NCBI GenBank assembly: GCA_947247005.1 | Contig: OX365948.1 | Span: 8,246,001 to 8,310,000, forward strand | Direction: 5' to 3' | Length of the DNA stretch: 64,000 bases | Source of the DNA: Spisula solida | Lineage: Eukaryota > Mollusca > Bivalvia > Venerida > Mactridae | Part shown: in pieces, positions 49,161 through 62,900 of the stretch | Layout of the letters: each line of letters starts with the position of its first letter | How positions within the stretch are numbered: position 1 is the first letter of the stretch | Translations under genes and position numbers: made by a program | The notes under the pieces: generated by a model | Seen by the model: only the letters and a program-made list of their open reading frames with translations | Database searches by the model: none | What the model was told of the DNA's origin: nothing

Positions 49161-49400
49161 CAGGGGTCCTACAATTCTAATTTAATCTGGACATCCAGAT
49201 TTGCTGCATAATAGAATGAACTTTTCTGCTGAAAATAAAAGTTGTTTGATGAAAAAAGTTTTGACAAAGTTTCTTTAAAATTTCATTTGCAATAGAGCAA
49301 TGTTTGAACTTAGATTTTGTGAAGGGGTGTGTGCAAATAGCACTTGAAACAGACTTGCAACTTGCCCTTAGGATTGGGCATTATGCCTCAGTGGGACTGT
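49161..49400 (+). mobile_element. CAGGGGTCC family, copy 4
   Basis: It starts CAGGGGTCCTACAATTCTAA and ends near ATTATGCCTCAGTGGGACTG. It shares GAAAATAAAAGTTGTTTGAT with the 35.5-kb copy. Confidence 0.75.
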
Positions 49401-49828
49401 TGTATTTTACAAAGTAGCAAAAGGATGCTGAAGGGAATGATAAGTATAATCAATGAATAAATATAGCCACTCAAGGTATAGAAATTTCTTCAATATCTTG
49501 AAAAGGGTTGTAACAAAATGTTGCTTAAGTATTGATTTAGAGTGATTAAACTTTTTCAATGCCAACTGTATTTATGCTTCAAACTGCTCTTGTTTGTTGG
49601 TGGGGATGTGTGTGCTTAGTGGATTTCAAGAAAAACTGAAAGGTATGAAGTCATAATTTATTTTACAAAAATAATTCAAAAATACATCAGCTCTTGGTTA
49701 TAACATATGTACAACATACATAAACTCAGTAATATTAGGCCATTATCAATTCATATGCTAGACTATGTTCTCTACAGTGTGGTGCAAGGAGTAGGGGGGG
49801 GGGGGAGATTTTATTTCCAAATTCTGGC

Positions 49829-50061
49829 CTTGATCTCCCGAAACATCTCACTCTGAGCTAAATCTCATCTCATATGTTGCCACATCTCTTTGGGTGTCTT
49901 GACTTAAATTTGGCATCACAAAACAAACATTATTCTGAAATGATTACAGATAAAATTTCATGAGCTAGAACTTAGGATTTATTTCAAAAGCCTACACTCA
50001 TCTGAGCAAAATCTCAATTTGAGCTGAGATTTCTACTTGAGATGCTTTGGTAGATCAGGTC
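49829..50061. mobile_element. ~233-bp inverted-end element (CTTGATCTCCCGAAACATCTC)
   Basis: Left CTTGATCTCCCGAAACATCT and the complement of right TGAGATGCTTTGGTAGATCA match over ~20 bases with few mismatches. A relative is at 60537-60675. Preceded by 12 consecutive G (49794-49805). Confidence 0.55.
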
Positions 50062-50893
50062 AGATTGGCTTCAACTTTACAGATTCTCTTACTGATAATA
50101 ATTATGTATTTTGAAAAAGTTTTATGATTTCTACATAAAGCTTTCTTTAAATTAATAAAAATTGAAAATCATTTACTGGCTGGCTATGATGAGGTACTAT
50201 AAATTATTTGAAGCAAATGTAATAGAATGTTGCTGGGGTGTTGAAACACAGGTAAGGGGGTATAGATGATAATGTAGGAATTAACTCAACTGATTCTGGC
50301 CCAAGTATAAAAATATGTAAAAATGGTAAATGTACATTTTGTATTGCATAGATTACTTTAGTACATGTATAATATATACAGTTAGTACATAACATACCAG
50401 ATACCCTGTATGTGTAGAACTACAATATCTAATAATGTTGCATGGCTTGCTCCTTGGCTTCATGGACTGCGTAAATCTTAAGAAATTATAAATATTCTCA
50501 GTGAAAATAGAACACTAACATAATTAGTAAAATAAAAGATGACATACATTCATTGAACAGGTCTATGCAATTTTTCATTGTTTTAAACAATATAATCAAG
50601 TCAAATATTAATGGTAGAAGTTGACCTAGCTTAAAGACATCTTTATCCACCAGTAAATGGTAGCTTCTCCACATGTGGAGGACAAATCCTTAGCCAATAT
50701 CAAACAAGAATATACTATTACCCGACCCAGCCTGTATGTTATGATTGTACATATGTATTGGAAGTTTCCTGTACATGCAGTTAATTTTATTTCATTGGCT
50801 CATCAACTTTCAATGATTTCATTACAATGTAGGCATCACAAACAACTAGTTTGTTATCGTTTGAACTCACATGTCCAAAAAATCACATATTGA

Positions 50894-50954
50894 TCAATGT
50901 CCATCTAAAGCTTTCAGGTATGTTGTTGATATAACCTTGGGTACCAGTTTGTGT
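50894..50954 (-). CDS. SLC4A11: SLC4A11-like last coding exon p
   Basis: A 61-base exon: acceptor TATATTTCAG, one base completing Arg, then [19 protein letters not shown] and TGA (50896-50894). It matches the family's short C-terminal P(R/K).I...YL..LD tail. It was found only by phase and homology. A poly(A)-like AATAAA on this strand lies near 50786-50791. Confidence 0.87.
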
Positions 50955-53900
50955 CTGAAATATAAAATGTAACTTAGGTTGTGTTGCCTGCTTCTACTAC
51001 ATAAGAAACTGGTCCTTTATGACAATAGTAATTCTGCAATGTGGTGCTCTGCATAAAATGTTTTGTTCAAACAATAACAGAATCGAAAGGCAATTAACAT
51101 GGAAATTTGTCATGTAGGCTTAAATGTTATAAATGAGTTATTTGTTCAGTATTTATTCTGGGTAGGTAGTTTTTTTGGGTTGAAAACTTATTTTATCTGT
51201 TGTTGTGTGTCTTGCTTCTGGAGGGCTCCGCCGTCCGCCACCAAAACCCTCTGCGATCCAAAATCACACTCTTGACCTTTCCAGACCTTTGGCAGCTATG
51301 CTGCAGTAATTAATAGCCTGTGTACTTGTAATTTAGTGGTTACGTACCCTGGCGCCCATACTTTTGGATGTTTTACATAAGTATTTTTTTGTATAAGTTT
51401 ATCTTTTTACCAAATCTAATGGAGAAGTCAATAAGGGAGACAACCTGTTGTGTATAAAAAACAACATTATTATAACAGTAACTTCCCTTTTCAGTACATT
51501 ATTCTAACTGCAAGGTAGGCAACCGCTGTGGGGAGTTTAAACTACAAATTATAGACCGTTTGTACAAACCTGATTGGCATCAAAAACATGATGAGTATTG
51601 GAAACACCATCTTCATGTAAGGTATCGGTGAGAAACCAAACACACAGAGAACCACCAGCTGGAGCAACTGTATTGCTGTGAAGGTATGAATCTGTCTCTG
51701 TGGTACCCGGCGTATATAGTGGTTTGGTGGATAGGCTGACTGAAATAGTGTAACATCCATGTAAACATACAGTGTACTAACAATGGTACCCGGCATATAT
51801 AGTGGTTAGGTGGATAGGCTGACATCCATAAAGACATACATGGTTGAATTTACAGTAATAAATAGAGTCTATATTCATTTTCTTTGACCCGCACACGTCT
51901 ATCTTAATTCGTATGCCTATATTTAGCGTCGAATCTGATAATGCACTACAAATTGTACTGGTATCAATTTAGACATACATCTAGTATATGGTGTATGATG
52001 TATAGCTCATCTGATTTTTGAAAAAAGATTAGTTATTGTCATCACTTGATCGGCGTCAGCGTCTGCATTGTATGGTTAAGTTTTGTGTTTAGGTAAACTT
52101 TTTTCATAAACTATCAAAGCTATTGCTTTGAAACTTGCAACACTTGTTCACCATCAATACCTGAGCCTGTAAAGTAAGACCCATAACTCTGATCTGCATT
52201 TTGTAAGAATTATTGCCCCTTTTTGGACTTAGAAAATAAAATGCCTTGGTTAAGTTTTGCGTTTAGGTCCACTTTTCCCAAACTATCATAGTTATTGCTT
52301 TGAAACTTTCAACACTTGTTCACCATCAATACCTGGCCATATCAAGCAAGACTCGTAACTGTGATCTGCATTTTGCATGAGTTATTGCCCCTTTTTGGAC
52401 TTAGAAAATAAAATGCCTTGGTTAAGTTTTGTGTTTAGGTCCACTTTTCTCTTACACTATGTGGGCTATTGCTTTGAAACTTTCAACACTTGTTCACCAT
52501 CAATACCTGACCATGTCAAGCAAGACTCATAACTCTGATTTGCATTTTACATGAGTTATTGCCCCTTATTGGACTAAGTAAATTCCTTAGTTAAGTTTTG
52601 TGTTTAGGTCCACTTTTCTCATACACTATGTGGGCTATTGCTTTGAAACTTTCAACACTTGTTCACCATCAATACCTGACCATGTCAAGCAAGACTCATA
52701 ACTCTGATTTGCATTTTGCATGAGTTATTGCCCCTTATTGGACTAAGTAAATTCCTTAGTTAAGTTTTGTGTTTAGGTCTACTTTTCTCATACACTATGT
52801 GGGCTATTGCTTTGAAACTTTCAACACTTGTTCTTCATCAATACCCGACCATGTCAAACAAGAACCATTACTTTGATCTGCATTTTGCGAGATTTATTGC
52901 CCCTTTTTTCACCATCAATACCTCAATTTTTAAGCAAGACTCATAACACTGCCCTACTTAATGCAAGGTAATGGGCCTTTTTTACAGTGACAATGATCAG
53001 CTAAGCGTCTGCACCCGCAAGGCGGTGCTTTTGTTTATACAATATATTTCCCGTGGCCCAATGTCTATCACACGAGAATTGGTCTCCATTCTTTGTAAGA
53101 ATCCCACAAATAATTAGAGTTGCATTGGTTCTTGTGGAATCCAAACAGTCGTTTGATTCTCAAATAGAGCCTAGTTAGAAAACCACGTGTCGTGTAACAG
53201 ACATGGGGCCCGTGTCACAGACATGCAGCCATAGGTGGATGTACACACAGACTTACCTGTTCTGTGAAGAAAAGGAGGATCCTATCAAACAACTGGTTGC
53301 CGAATAAAGCTGTGAGAGCTACATACAGAAACAAGCCATCAAGTACTGGAGCCGGGATGTAGGAGAGTGGGTAGGGTAACAGTAACATGGAGAGTCCAAT
53401 CATCACGTGTGATATTATACCAGTCAGTCGTGTTTCCCTCACTCGCACAACACTGAAAATAAGAACTCAGATGTCATGTTTCCGGAGTTCTGTCAGAGCG
53501 TTACATGGATTTTCAGCTCCATCAGAGCCATATGAAAACAGAACAATTATCTGACGGAAGCGAGAAGCGTTGTATCAGGATTACTACCATGGGACCTGGA
53601 GACACGTACCTAACCAATAATGACATTCTGAAATAGCAATGCGTCGTCAGCCCACGATTATAACATGTGCTCCCGATAAGGAACGCATTGAAACAATTTT
53701 TCACTAAGTCAAGTTAGTTCTACATGCATAGACACTCCCAATACAAACCCTTATTAATCATTGCGACAATTTCATATACAATGCGTACAATATTTGATTA
53801 GTGGTGGCTCGGAATACTTACTTATCCAGTCATTGTTTTTCATGAATCTATGTCAATGGCTTTTGTTAATTGAAAACTACAAATATTGGAACACAAAATA

Positions 53901-56900
53901 TTGGCATAGATCTTTCCTTCTTCGTCTTCCGTTAAATTACAAAACCCCCTTTGAGGCATCGTCGTACTAATTAGGTATACATGAATAGTTGAACATATTA
54001 TGCATGTTTTAGAACAAGAATTTACAAAATTCTTACATTTGTTGCACGTGACCTTGATCAATTCTTTCTTCCATGTCAGCCAATGCTTTAACGTGTAGAG
54101 GAGAGTGTGGTAAGGCAGCATGTACCCATGGTAACGTAAATATAGACAGGAACCCGTTGATGATAGCCACAGTAAATAGATCCCAATGATATGCCTCGCC
54201 TTTCTTTAGTCTGTGAGAATAATGCAAGAAACAGGTATCAATGTGTTTCCATATGGGTAAGAAATGGTTCAATAATAAACAACATAGCTATAATAAATGC
54301 ACGTTTTGAATATTGTTATTGATAATTATCGTAAGATAGCTTATAACACTAATTCAGTTTGGATCAATCATTAAACTACTTAAACTTCTTATTGTGTCTT
54401 GGACATGCCATGTCACTGTATGGTCCTCCCTTCGAATACGGCTACTGGGGACCTTTATTCGAACAAAGCAATGTCCGAGGATCTATATAATTAAGTAATA
54501 TCTGTGTATAAATATGCATGAATGTACAAGTGTGTACTCATGGACACATTGTCCAATGTATATAGGAAATAAACTGTTTGACTGTTATATTCGAAGGAAC
54601 TGTATTCGACGTGACAATAACATTTATATTTACAATTTGTACCACACTAGTATTTCTCGAAATAGTATCACAATAAGTAAAACATGATGCATAGAATGAA
54701 TCAACCATCCATGCTACAGAATGCACTAGAAATTGCGGATATCACTATCACGTAGTACAAATGTATGAAACAAACACGATTACTTGCTTACTTATTGGAT
54801 GGTGTGTTTACTAAAGCGCTGGATATATTTTGGTCCATGAAGAACAGCAACGAGAGACTAAATCCTAGACCGGCCCCTGCTATCACTGCTGGCCACGGTA
54901 AGGTATGTACAGGGGCCAATGTAAACAATTCTGTTTCGGCAACATACTTGAAGGGTTTTACTGTAAAAAAGATTAAATACATTAACATGATTATTACCTT
55001 ATTTCTTACATATACATATATTATTATTGTATAGAACATGTCAATTTCCGCGAGAAATCGTGCATTATCGGCACCTTCGTGGCTCAATTCGAGCATTCCG
55101 CACACACGAGAAAGCCGAAGATAAACTAAAGATCTGAAACTTTATAACCATATCAGTCTGTATAGATGATAACATCATAGATAGTTGTTGACATCCCTTC
55201 AAAACAGTGCATGTACGCATCAACTCGTCCTTAACAAGTTTATGTCATTAGTTGTGTAATTTGGATCTAATAAATAACCATCGTATTGTGAGTTATATTG
55301 GAAACGATTCCTTAATTCTTTAAAATGGCTAGAAAATACGACCCGTTACATATAAATACTAGAACTATCACTGGAGTGATGAATCATACCCCCGCAGCAC
55401 TGCCTTGACACAGGAATATTATTTGAAATTAAAGTCTTGCATAACTTTATAACCTTTGACCTCTAAGTGTGACATTGACCTTTGAGCACACCGTCTGGGT
55501 GTGATGAACATTTGTACCTAGCAATATTTGAATCCAGTAAGAAACGACAAAGTTACAGAGCTGACACTTCTTGCATGGCTATATAACCTTTGACCTCTAA
55601 GTGTGATCTTGACCTTTGAGCTAGGGACATGGTTCTTGCACATGACACACCGTCTTCAGGGGCGTAGCTAGAGGTATTTTAATGTGTACGCAAGAAGGCT
55701 AGGGGGTTTTGGGGGCATGCTCCCCCTGAAAAATTTTGTTCGCTAGACGTCTCTGGTGCGTTCTGGGGTGTTTTTTGCATCATCTTTAACATTATTTTAA
55801 CTGATAAAACCAGGTTTTTTGTGTATAGAGATTTTTAAAAGTGTTTCTAAGAAATGCTGAAAATACTAAAGGATAACCCCCCTTAGAGCTTAGGCATCAG
55901 TTTTTATTTCATTTTTCGATCATTTGATTTTTCACTTTTTGAGAAGCATGTGTACGCAGCTGCGTATTCTGCGTACAGGTAGCTACGCGCCTGGTCTTGA
56001 TGATGTGAATATTTGTACCAAGCCATTTTAAAACCCAGTAAGAAACAACAAAATTACACAGCAGACACTACTTGCATTACTATTTGACCTTTAAGTGTGA
56101 CCTTGACATTTGAGCTAGGGATCTGGGTCTTGCGCATGGCACACCCCGTTGATGATGTAAACATTAGTACCAAGCCATTTTAAAATCCAACAAGAAACGA
56201 CAAAGTTACAGAGCGGACACGATTTTGCTAACCGACCGACCGACCGACAGACTTAGTGACTCTAGTATACTCCCATCAAACTAAGTTTGCGGGGGTAAAA
56301 AGCACTGAGAGCCCTGATTTGAGACGATATCATTATACAAATGTACAACGGACTGCTTTAATTGTACGTACATTTAAAACATCCCTGAAGACGTATGAGC
56401 CGAAAAATGACATGATAGGGATGTACTACTTTAATTGTACGTACATTTAACATCCCTGAAGACGTATGAACCAAAGAATGACATGATAAGGATGTACTAC
56501 TTTAATTGTACGTACATTTAACATCCCTGAAGACGTATGAACCAAAGAATGACATGATAAGGACTGCAGCTGGTAGAGCATAGTCTGCTAACATCTCACG
56601 TTTTCCCGCTGTTAGAAATGGCCTGAAACAAATATACAACGAAATATACATGTATCCCAACCTTTCAATGTACGGACCAAAGTGTAGGAAAGCATATTGC
56701 CTAATTTCAAAATCATAATGTACTGACTTAGTTCGAATAAGATTGAAATAAAAGAGGCATAGTCATTTGGTGCAGAAAGGCTCAGAAAAGCTCAAATGAT
56801 GCAACTGTACGAGTACCACATGTTCTATACATGTTCTTCATGAGTTGCAATCAACGTACAACCATCTATTCCACGTCTTTGAGGATATGTTAATGATGTT

Positions 56901-59900
56901 AAAGAGCCAGAGTAAGCCGACCTCGTTTGTAAGAGGAGCTGTCCCAACAATGGGACGTTGTGATTCATTTCAGACCGAAGCATATCAAAGTCATTATTAC
57001 TTGTATAGCTGCATCGCTTGATTCTTAGTTTATGACCAGTTGGTGCCGCTATAAGTGACATTGTAAATATTTAGTCTCTTAATGATAAAACTAATGTATG
57101 CAGTCTAAATGGCTAATATACAGTACTTTATTTCATAGGAAATCTACATTATACGTGATGTGTGTTATTCAATAATCGGGTTATTTCAAAATGCAATAAA
57201 ACATTCGTGTACACCATTGCTTACTTTAATTTTAACAAAAAATTACTTTTTAAAATGACATAGTCTCATACGTTTTGGTAAAATTGAACAACGTGATTCC
57301 GAACCAAACTGTTCCAAGCATAAGTAACAGAAACAGTATGCTGTATTCTTTGTGACAAGGGTGATGGTTGTCTTGGTAACTGCTGGCAGGGTCGAAACTA
57401 GTGTTAGTAAGGTTAGATGTAAATGTGTTGTTAATATCGTTGTCATCCTTCGGGAAGCAGTTTGGGGTATAGTAATTCTTGTTGAAATCTATACGAATGA
57501 TACAACAAAAGAATGGCATTTAATATAAGCAATTTAGCATATGGTGAAAATATTACGCAACTGACAACAATTCATTCTCACAACATTCTGCTAGACACGG
57601 AAATATTGATATCAGACTCCATGTAGATTTCTGCAAACACTATTGTAGAATTAACATGTAACCGTTCTAAAAATAATAACTGTGTATCATGATGCATTGG
57701 TGGCTGTGTGGCTCTTACAGAATGTTGATAAAATAATTATATAATAATAGTATTATAATATTTATAACTAAAACTGAAAATACCAGGTTTAAAACTGAAA
57801 ATACCAGGTTTAAAACTGAAAATACCAGGTTTTAAAACTGAAAATACCAGGTATTAGTTTATTATTTAGCACATACTGAGTGGTTACTGGCAAGATAATT
57901 ATAATTTACAAATACATGTAAGTGAATGTTACTATATATATGTATTGAAGAGCTTACCTTTAATGGTGTCTTTTATAGCATCAGCAGAAAACGCAAACGT
58001 AATAAATAGGGAGAAGATTTCTTCCGTAGATCTGGAAGAAATAGAACAGTGAAAAAGTCCGAATGTTTGAAAATACAGTGTTCCAAGAATGTGGAGGTAT
58101 GGGAAAGAGACAGAATGTTTGAAAATACAGTGTTCCAAGAATGTGGAGGTATGGGAAAGAGACAGAATGTTTGAAAATACACGTACATACATTTTAACAA
58201 TGTTTCAAGAATGTGTGGAGGTATGGGAAAATTAAAAATGTTTTAAAATGCATAAACTTTACATTGTTCAAAGAACGGGAATAAATGGAAAAAATAGAAT
58301 GTTTAATTGCATACACTCACAGATTTTATGAGATTGTTTAGTAACATTTGTAACTAATCTTTGAAAGAAACACATGTCCAGGATTTAGTCCTGAACAAAA
58401 TACACTTTAGATCTAGAGTTTACGTTCAATCTTATGTTCATGACAGAACACATTAAATCATGTAGATAGAAAACCCAGAGACTAAATTACAGATGTACAA
58501 TTTTCGTCCAAAATGTATAAAAAAGTTTCGAAATACTTAACAACATAAACAAATTATAATTATGATATCATGTGATGTAGGATTCAGTAGATACTAGTAA
58601 GCCTTTACCTGGAGGAGAATTTCATGAGTTTGCTGAGATTGGTGACAGAATAGACGATAAGGAAGAAACAGTTCCAGAGACCGACACACGCAAACATAGC
58701 ATCAAAACTGAGGTCAAAGTCCTGACTAATGCTGTAAATAACTGGAAAATACATACATATAAGTACACAATGCCGAATGTTAATTCAAGAAAACCTGGTG
58801 ACCGTCGCTGAATAGTCAAAGTGCTAAATGTAGTTTTGTCATCAATAATAACTTGGTTTTTTTATTTGATAAGACACACACGTAAGTGCCCTCACAAAAC
58901 AGCGCGCTCGACTATTCACAGCCAATTGACAGTTATTAAGGTTAATAATTACACATTTTAGATAACTAGACTTAATAAATGATTTTGTAAATCTGACATT
59001 GTATGTGATTAGACAGTATTCTCAAACTAGTGTAGTATAATTGAACTTACTTTTGGTGTATAAAGCTAAAGGTGCGGTTGTCAGGAGAACAATGAGTGGT
59101 TGGCCGCCAATCAGAGCAAAAATGAGACCTCCAGCACATTGTGAAAATAATATCTTCTTTACACCTGGAGAATCAAAACATTCAATATAGTTATACGTAC
59201 ATCTTTGAAAGAGACAACTGTTCGTTTTACAATAATAAATTCAACAATCGATCACGTTGACATTTTTTCCCAATGCAACCAAAAATTGTTTGAGTTATTA
59301 AAAACTCAATTTCCATTGTACAGATGTATTATATTAGTTATCCAGTTTGAAAGTTTATAAAGCGATCGTTTGACATTATATCCAGACGTTTTTCACTGGA
59401 AACATTCTATTCGAATACCCGGTATCATCTAAAATACATCTCAGAACCGTACACTGTTTGGATTGTACGAACTGCACTATTCGAGCACCTGGTTTAATTT
59501 AATTCGAACGGAGAATGCGAGTTAACTATGTTCGTCTGTATGTATACTTGTAGCAAACGTCCTCATCATTTATGGTTAGAATTTAATATAATGGATACGG
59601 AATTATAATAAGATATACTATACCTATGGCGCCATTGGTGTTGTTGTCATTGAGCATACCAAATGCTATGTTGGGTAATACACAAGCAAAATACAGGAAC
59701 AAGGTGGTCGACAATAACTTCTGTGGTGTTTTATTCCCGATAATACCTAAAATAAACATGAAAAATGCTCTGTAATAGTTTCATACTACAGTGTGTTCAA
59801 AGCAAAGATCTAAACACACAGATTTTCTGTTTGAATAACCTTTTTAAGAACCAATCAAAAGTGAAATACCATTTTTGGAATGACTGAATAGGTATTACAT

Positions 59901-62900
59901 GTACATGTTGCAGTGGATATATTATATACTTGTATGATTAATGTAATGTAGATAAAAAAATTGAAAATATACAATTTGATAACACACTAATAAATCGACA
60001 CACCTTACTACGTGTATTTAATCATCATGTTAGTTACAAATACAAAATAAGGTTCTAGTAAAAATATAAAAACTTTTTTATGTAACTTGGATGGGTGTCG
60101 AACCAGTGGTTAGATTGAACAAAATCTCAACAAAGTCACTGGTATCTGAACCCTCATCAGTAAATGCCCTAGTGGCGTTGGAGAGTATCACGTTGAAGTT
60201 GAAGTTGAAGGTAAAATAGCGAAGGATCATATAAAAAATCTTGATTGCGTTGAAAACTCTTACCATCTTTATAATCGGATAGATAATGAGGTAGTCTTCT
60301 TTTGATATCTCCGACCATGCCACGTCCAAGGAAGAAACGTGATTTCTGTATGAGAGGAAGTCAATAGCATTACACATGTACAATACGTAGACAAACCACG
60401 TTTCAACACTAATACTGCTGATTGAAACACTTTTTCAATATTGAGGTAAATTTTCGGAATGAAATACCAATGTTGTTGGGTGTAATTTAACAGGCTCTAA
60501 ACGTTTTCGCTGGCCACTATGGCTTATTTCAGGCACCAATCTCCCGAAGCAAGACATTCTTCTCAAACGAGAGTCTGTTGCGGTGAGATTTTGATTCCAG
60601 CTTCACATGGAAATTACCATAAAACACGTGTCAATATTTAGCTCAGATCGAGATGCTTCGGAAGATCTGGACCACTTGTCAATCAACGAAGCAACCGACC
60701 AAACATCTATCATATTGTGGTAGTAAAATCTGAAAACTGATAAGCGCACAAGTCTGTAGTCTGCTCCCGTTCCAAAATCTTACGTTACATTATACATTAT
60801 ATTGTAAAGATCGGGAACTAGACTAATAAGTCTGTCAAATACTCACTTCTTTCTCGTCTTCATCAAACGGATTTCTGGGTAAAATTAAATGTGATTTCCT
60901 GTGTTCTGGTTGACTTTGTTCATCACGTAATTCTCGTGTTCTTTCGCGGAATAAATTTCTAAATTCTTCCTCGGTACTTGCTTCATGTAACTGGTACCTA
61001 AAGTCCATGTCGGATAGTAGAGTACTAAATGTACGACCGGTTTCCAGTGCAGTTTTTGTGCTTTTCTGTGAATATACAAAACAAGGGTAGGTCTACGTTT
61101 GTTACGACACTTGTGAACTTGCTTTTCAGCGAAACTAACTCCACTCTAATAATTTAATACAACGTTTCAATACAGGTATTGTGACTTAATCAGGTAAATT
61201 AATAAACATGAAAAAATATCATACACTACATACATGTATAGTCCGCCGATGATAACACTAATAATAATAATAAAGACTTTATTTACGAGGAAACTCATTT
61301 GACAATTATAATAAATGGCAATCTTCCATGAGATCCTATCCTAAATAAAGTTGAAAACAAGCGGCAGTCGATCGTGCAGTGTTTATATCATCAATGTTTG
61401 TTTATTGATACGTCTAGAGTTATCCCCGGCGAACTATACGTAGATAACTTTGGAATAACTTTATGTATATTTTAAAGACCAGTGCGCAATTTAAGTAACC
61501 CTTGAATGACTATAATAATGGGCAAATCCATGTAAACACAATATGTAGAACAAAAGGAAGTTGATACTACTAGTATATATATGCTAAAGAATGCAATTCG
61601 TTGAACTCCTGCATCGGGGTGATCATTGATCTATGTAATAGTTGAATTTATTAATCAATGGTGCGTACATTATAAAATACTATCATTAACAGCAACTTTT
61701 CATTATAAATTTTCAAATTCTGAATGGAATGTGACGTCACTAACCTCCTTAGTGGGTGCTGCAATCAGGATAATGTACTGTACGTCCTGGTTAGTAGGAC
61801 CAATATTGACAGGGTTTGCTAACCGGCTGATCACAACATGTCGTTTGTTTAAAGTAGGCAACTCACATCTGGAATAGTAAAAATAGAATCTTTGATACAA
61901 GTATACCCGTGGGTCAACAAATTCTACTTGCAGACATTTGGCAAATTTGATAACAAGAATGGACGAGGTTTCAAAAAACGTAATGTTACATCTACACTAT
62001 TTGTCAACAAATAAAAACTGTTTCAATCCGTATTGTTGATGCCAATGTGCTGATAAGCATAACCCCTTTCCAGTGTTTGGGCTTTATTTACGCGTCTATG
62101 TTAACATAATGTGGTACGCAAATTATTGAAAAGTTAGGCATTCGGATCTTAGAAAGTATGAGAATAATAAATAGTCAAAACTGCGTTATGCAGAATTCCA
62201 CATGAGCGACAAGTGCTGGGCTTATAAGTTGCCTGAAAAAAAAACAACAATTGTGTCAATACATGTCAAATGCATTGTTCGTGTTTTTCGTAATTTAGCC
62301 GCGAGATAAGATGATAGTTTAATATTTCACTACAATCATGTTCCTCATCGATAATGCTTTGCTTATGTAAGACGGACAGTGATATTGATTTGGTGAAATT
62401 TAACAGAGTTGTTTGAGTAGCATACATATAAATATATATACTTCACGACGAATGTCAATTACATGTAATTCGTTTTTACAATGTTTACTTGTCAAATAAA
62501 ACATGCAACAGACTGTTAAATAACCATTGCATGCTGCTGCCCCCCCCCCCCCTTGGTGAAACATGACTGATCAGTCATTTTAAGTTTGAATAAGAAGTTA
62601 TGAAATGGTAATGCAATTTTCACAACATGGCATGATCTGTATTAATAAAATGACGAGACCAATATTATAATAAATTTTGCTAAGTGTATAACCTATATTT
62701 GTGTTGTGTACCCTTTTACACAAAGTCACAAACCAAGCATTTGATAGATACGATGTCTACCATAAATTTGTGGATATTTTTTGGAATTGAAATTGCATTT
62801 ATATCATTAATGATATAGTTAACATTTCTTAAACACTGTTTTGTGGCTGGTTTGAAGATCGCTTCATACAAATTGCGTATTTTTACACAACGAACAATTT

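Larger units (their letters stand above)
41104..50893. other. 3' UTRs and intergenic region between the convergent genes
   Basis: No protein-coding exon is seen on either strand. It holds the tandem arrays at 43877-44290, 44973-45105, 48402-48492 and 49052-49140, the 192-bp element 47340-47531, tRNA-like pair 46134-46300, a CAGGGGTCC copy 49161-49400 and a short inverted-end element 49829-50061. A GGTACTCGTACTC-rich block lies at 41840-41930. Short open frames inside the arrays are by-products. Confidence 0.6.
50955..53256 (-). other. SLC4A11-like introns around exon o
   Basis: 50955-51569 shows nothing recognisable. 51740-53256 contains the exon o partial duplicate (51785-51823) and the multi-subunit repeat at 52001-53037. 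Confidence 0.6.
54961..56515 (-). other. SLC4A11-like intron between exons k and l
   Basis: It contains the nested transposon pair at 55387-56297 and the exon k end copies at 56353-56491. Confidence 0.6.
57489..58608 (-). other. SLC4A11-like introns flanking exon i
   Basis: A 21-bp tandem (AACTGAAAATACCAGGTTTA, about four copies, 57766-57852) lies downstream of exon i and the 52-bp array (58059-58255) just upstream. Confidence 0.7.
58742..60846 (-). other. SLC4A11-like introns between exons d and h
   Basis: No bounded repeat is seen except the inverted-end element at 60537-60675. The overlapping open frame at 60078-60383 is a shadow of exon e. Confidence 0.5.

Noticed and set aside
51613..51837. 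Alternative first exon reading [14 protein letters not shown]
   Set aside because: It arises from the partial exon duplication and shifts out of frame before the true exon.
60078..60383. 101-codon - strand frame as a coding exon
   Set aside because: Exon e (60264-60345) uses a different frame that matches SLC4 and joins phases on both sides.
60885..61079. 64-codon - strand frame as a coding exon
   Set aside because: It is out of frame with exon d, whose translation matches the family and has proper splice sites.
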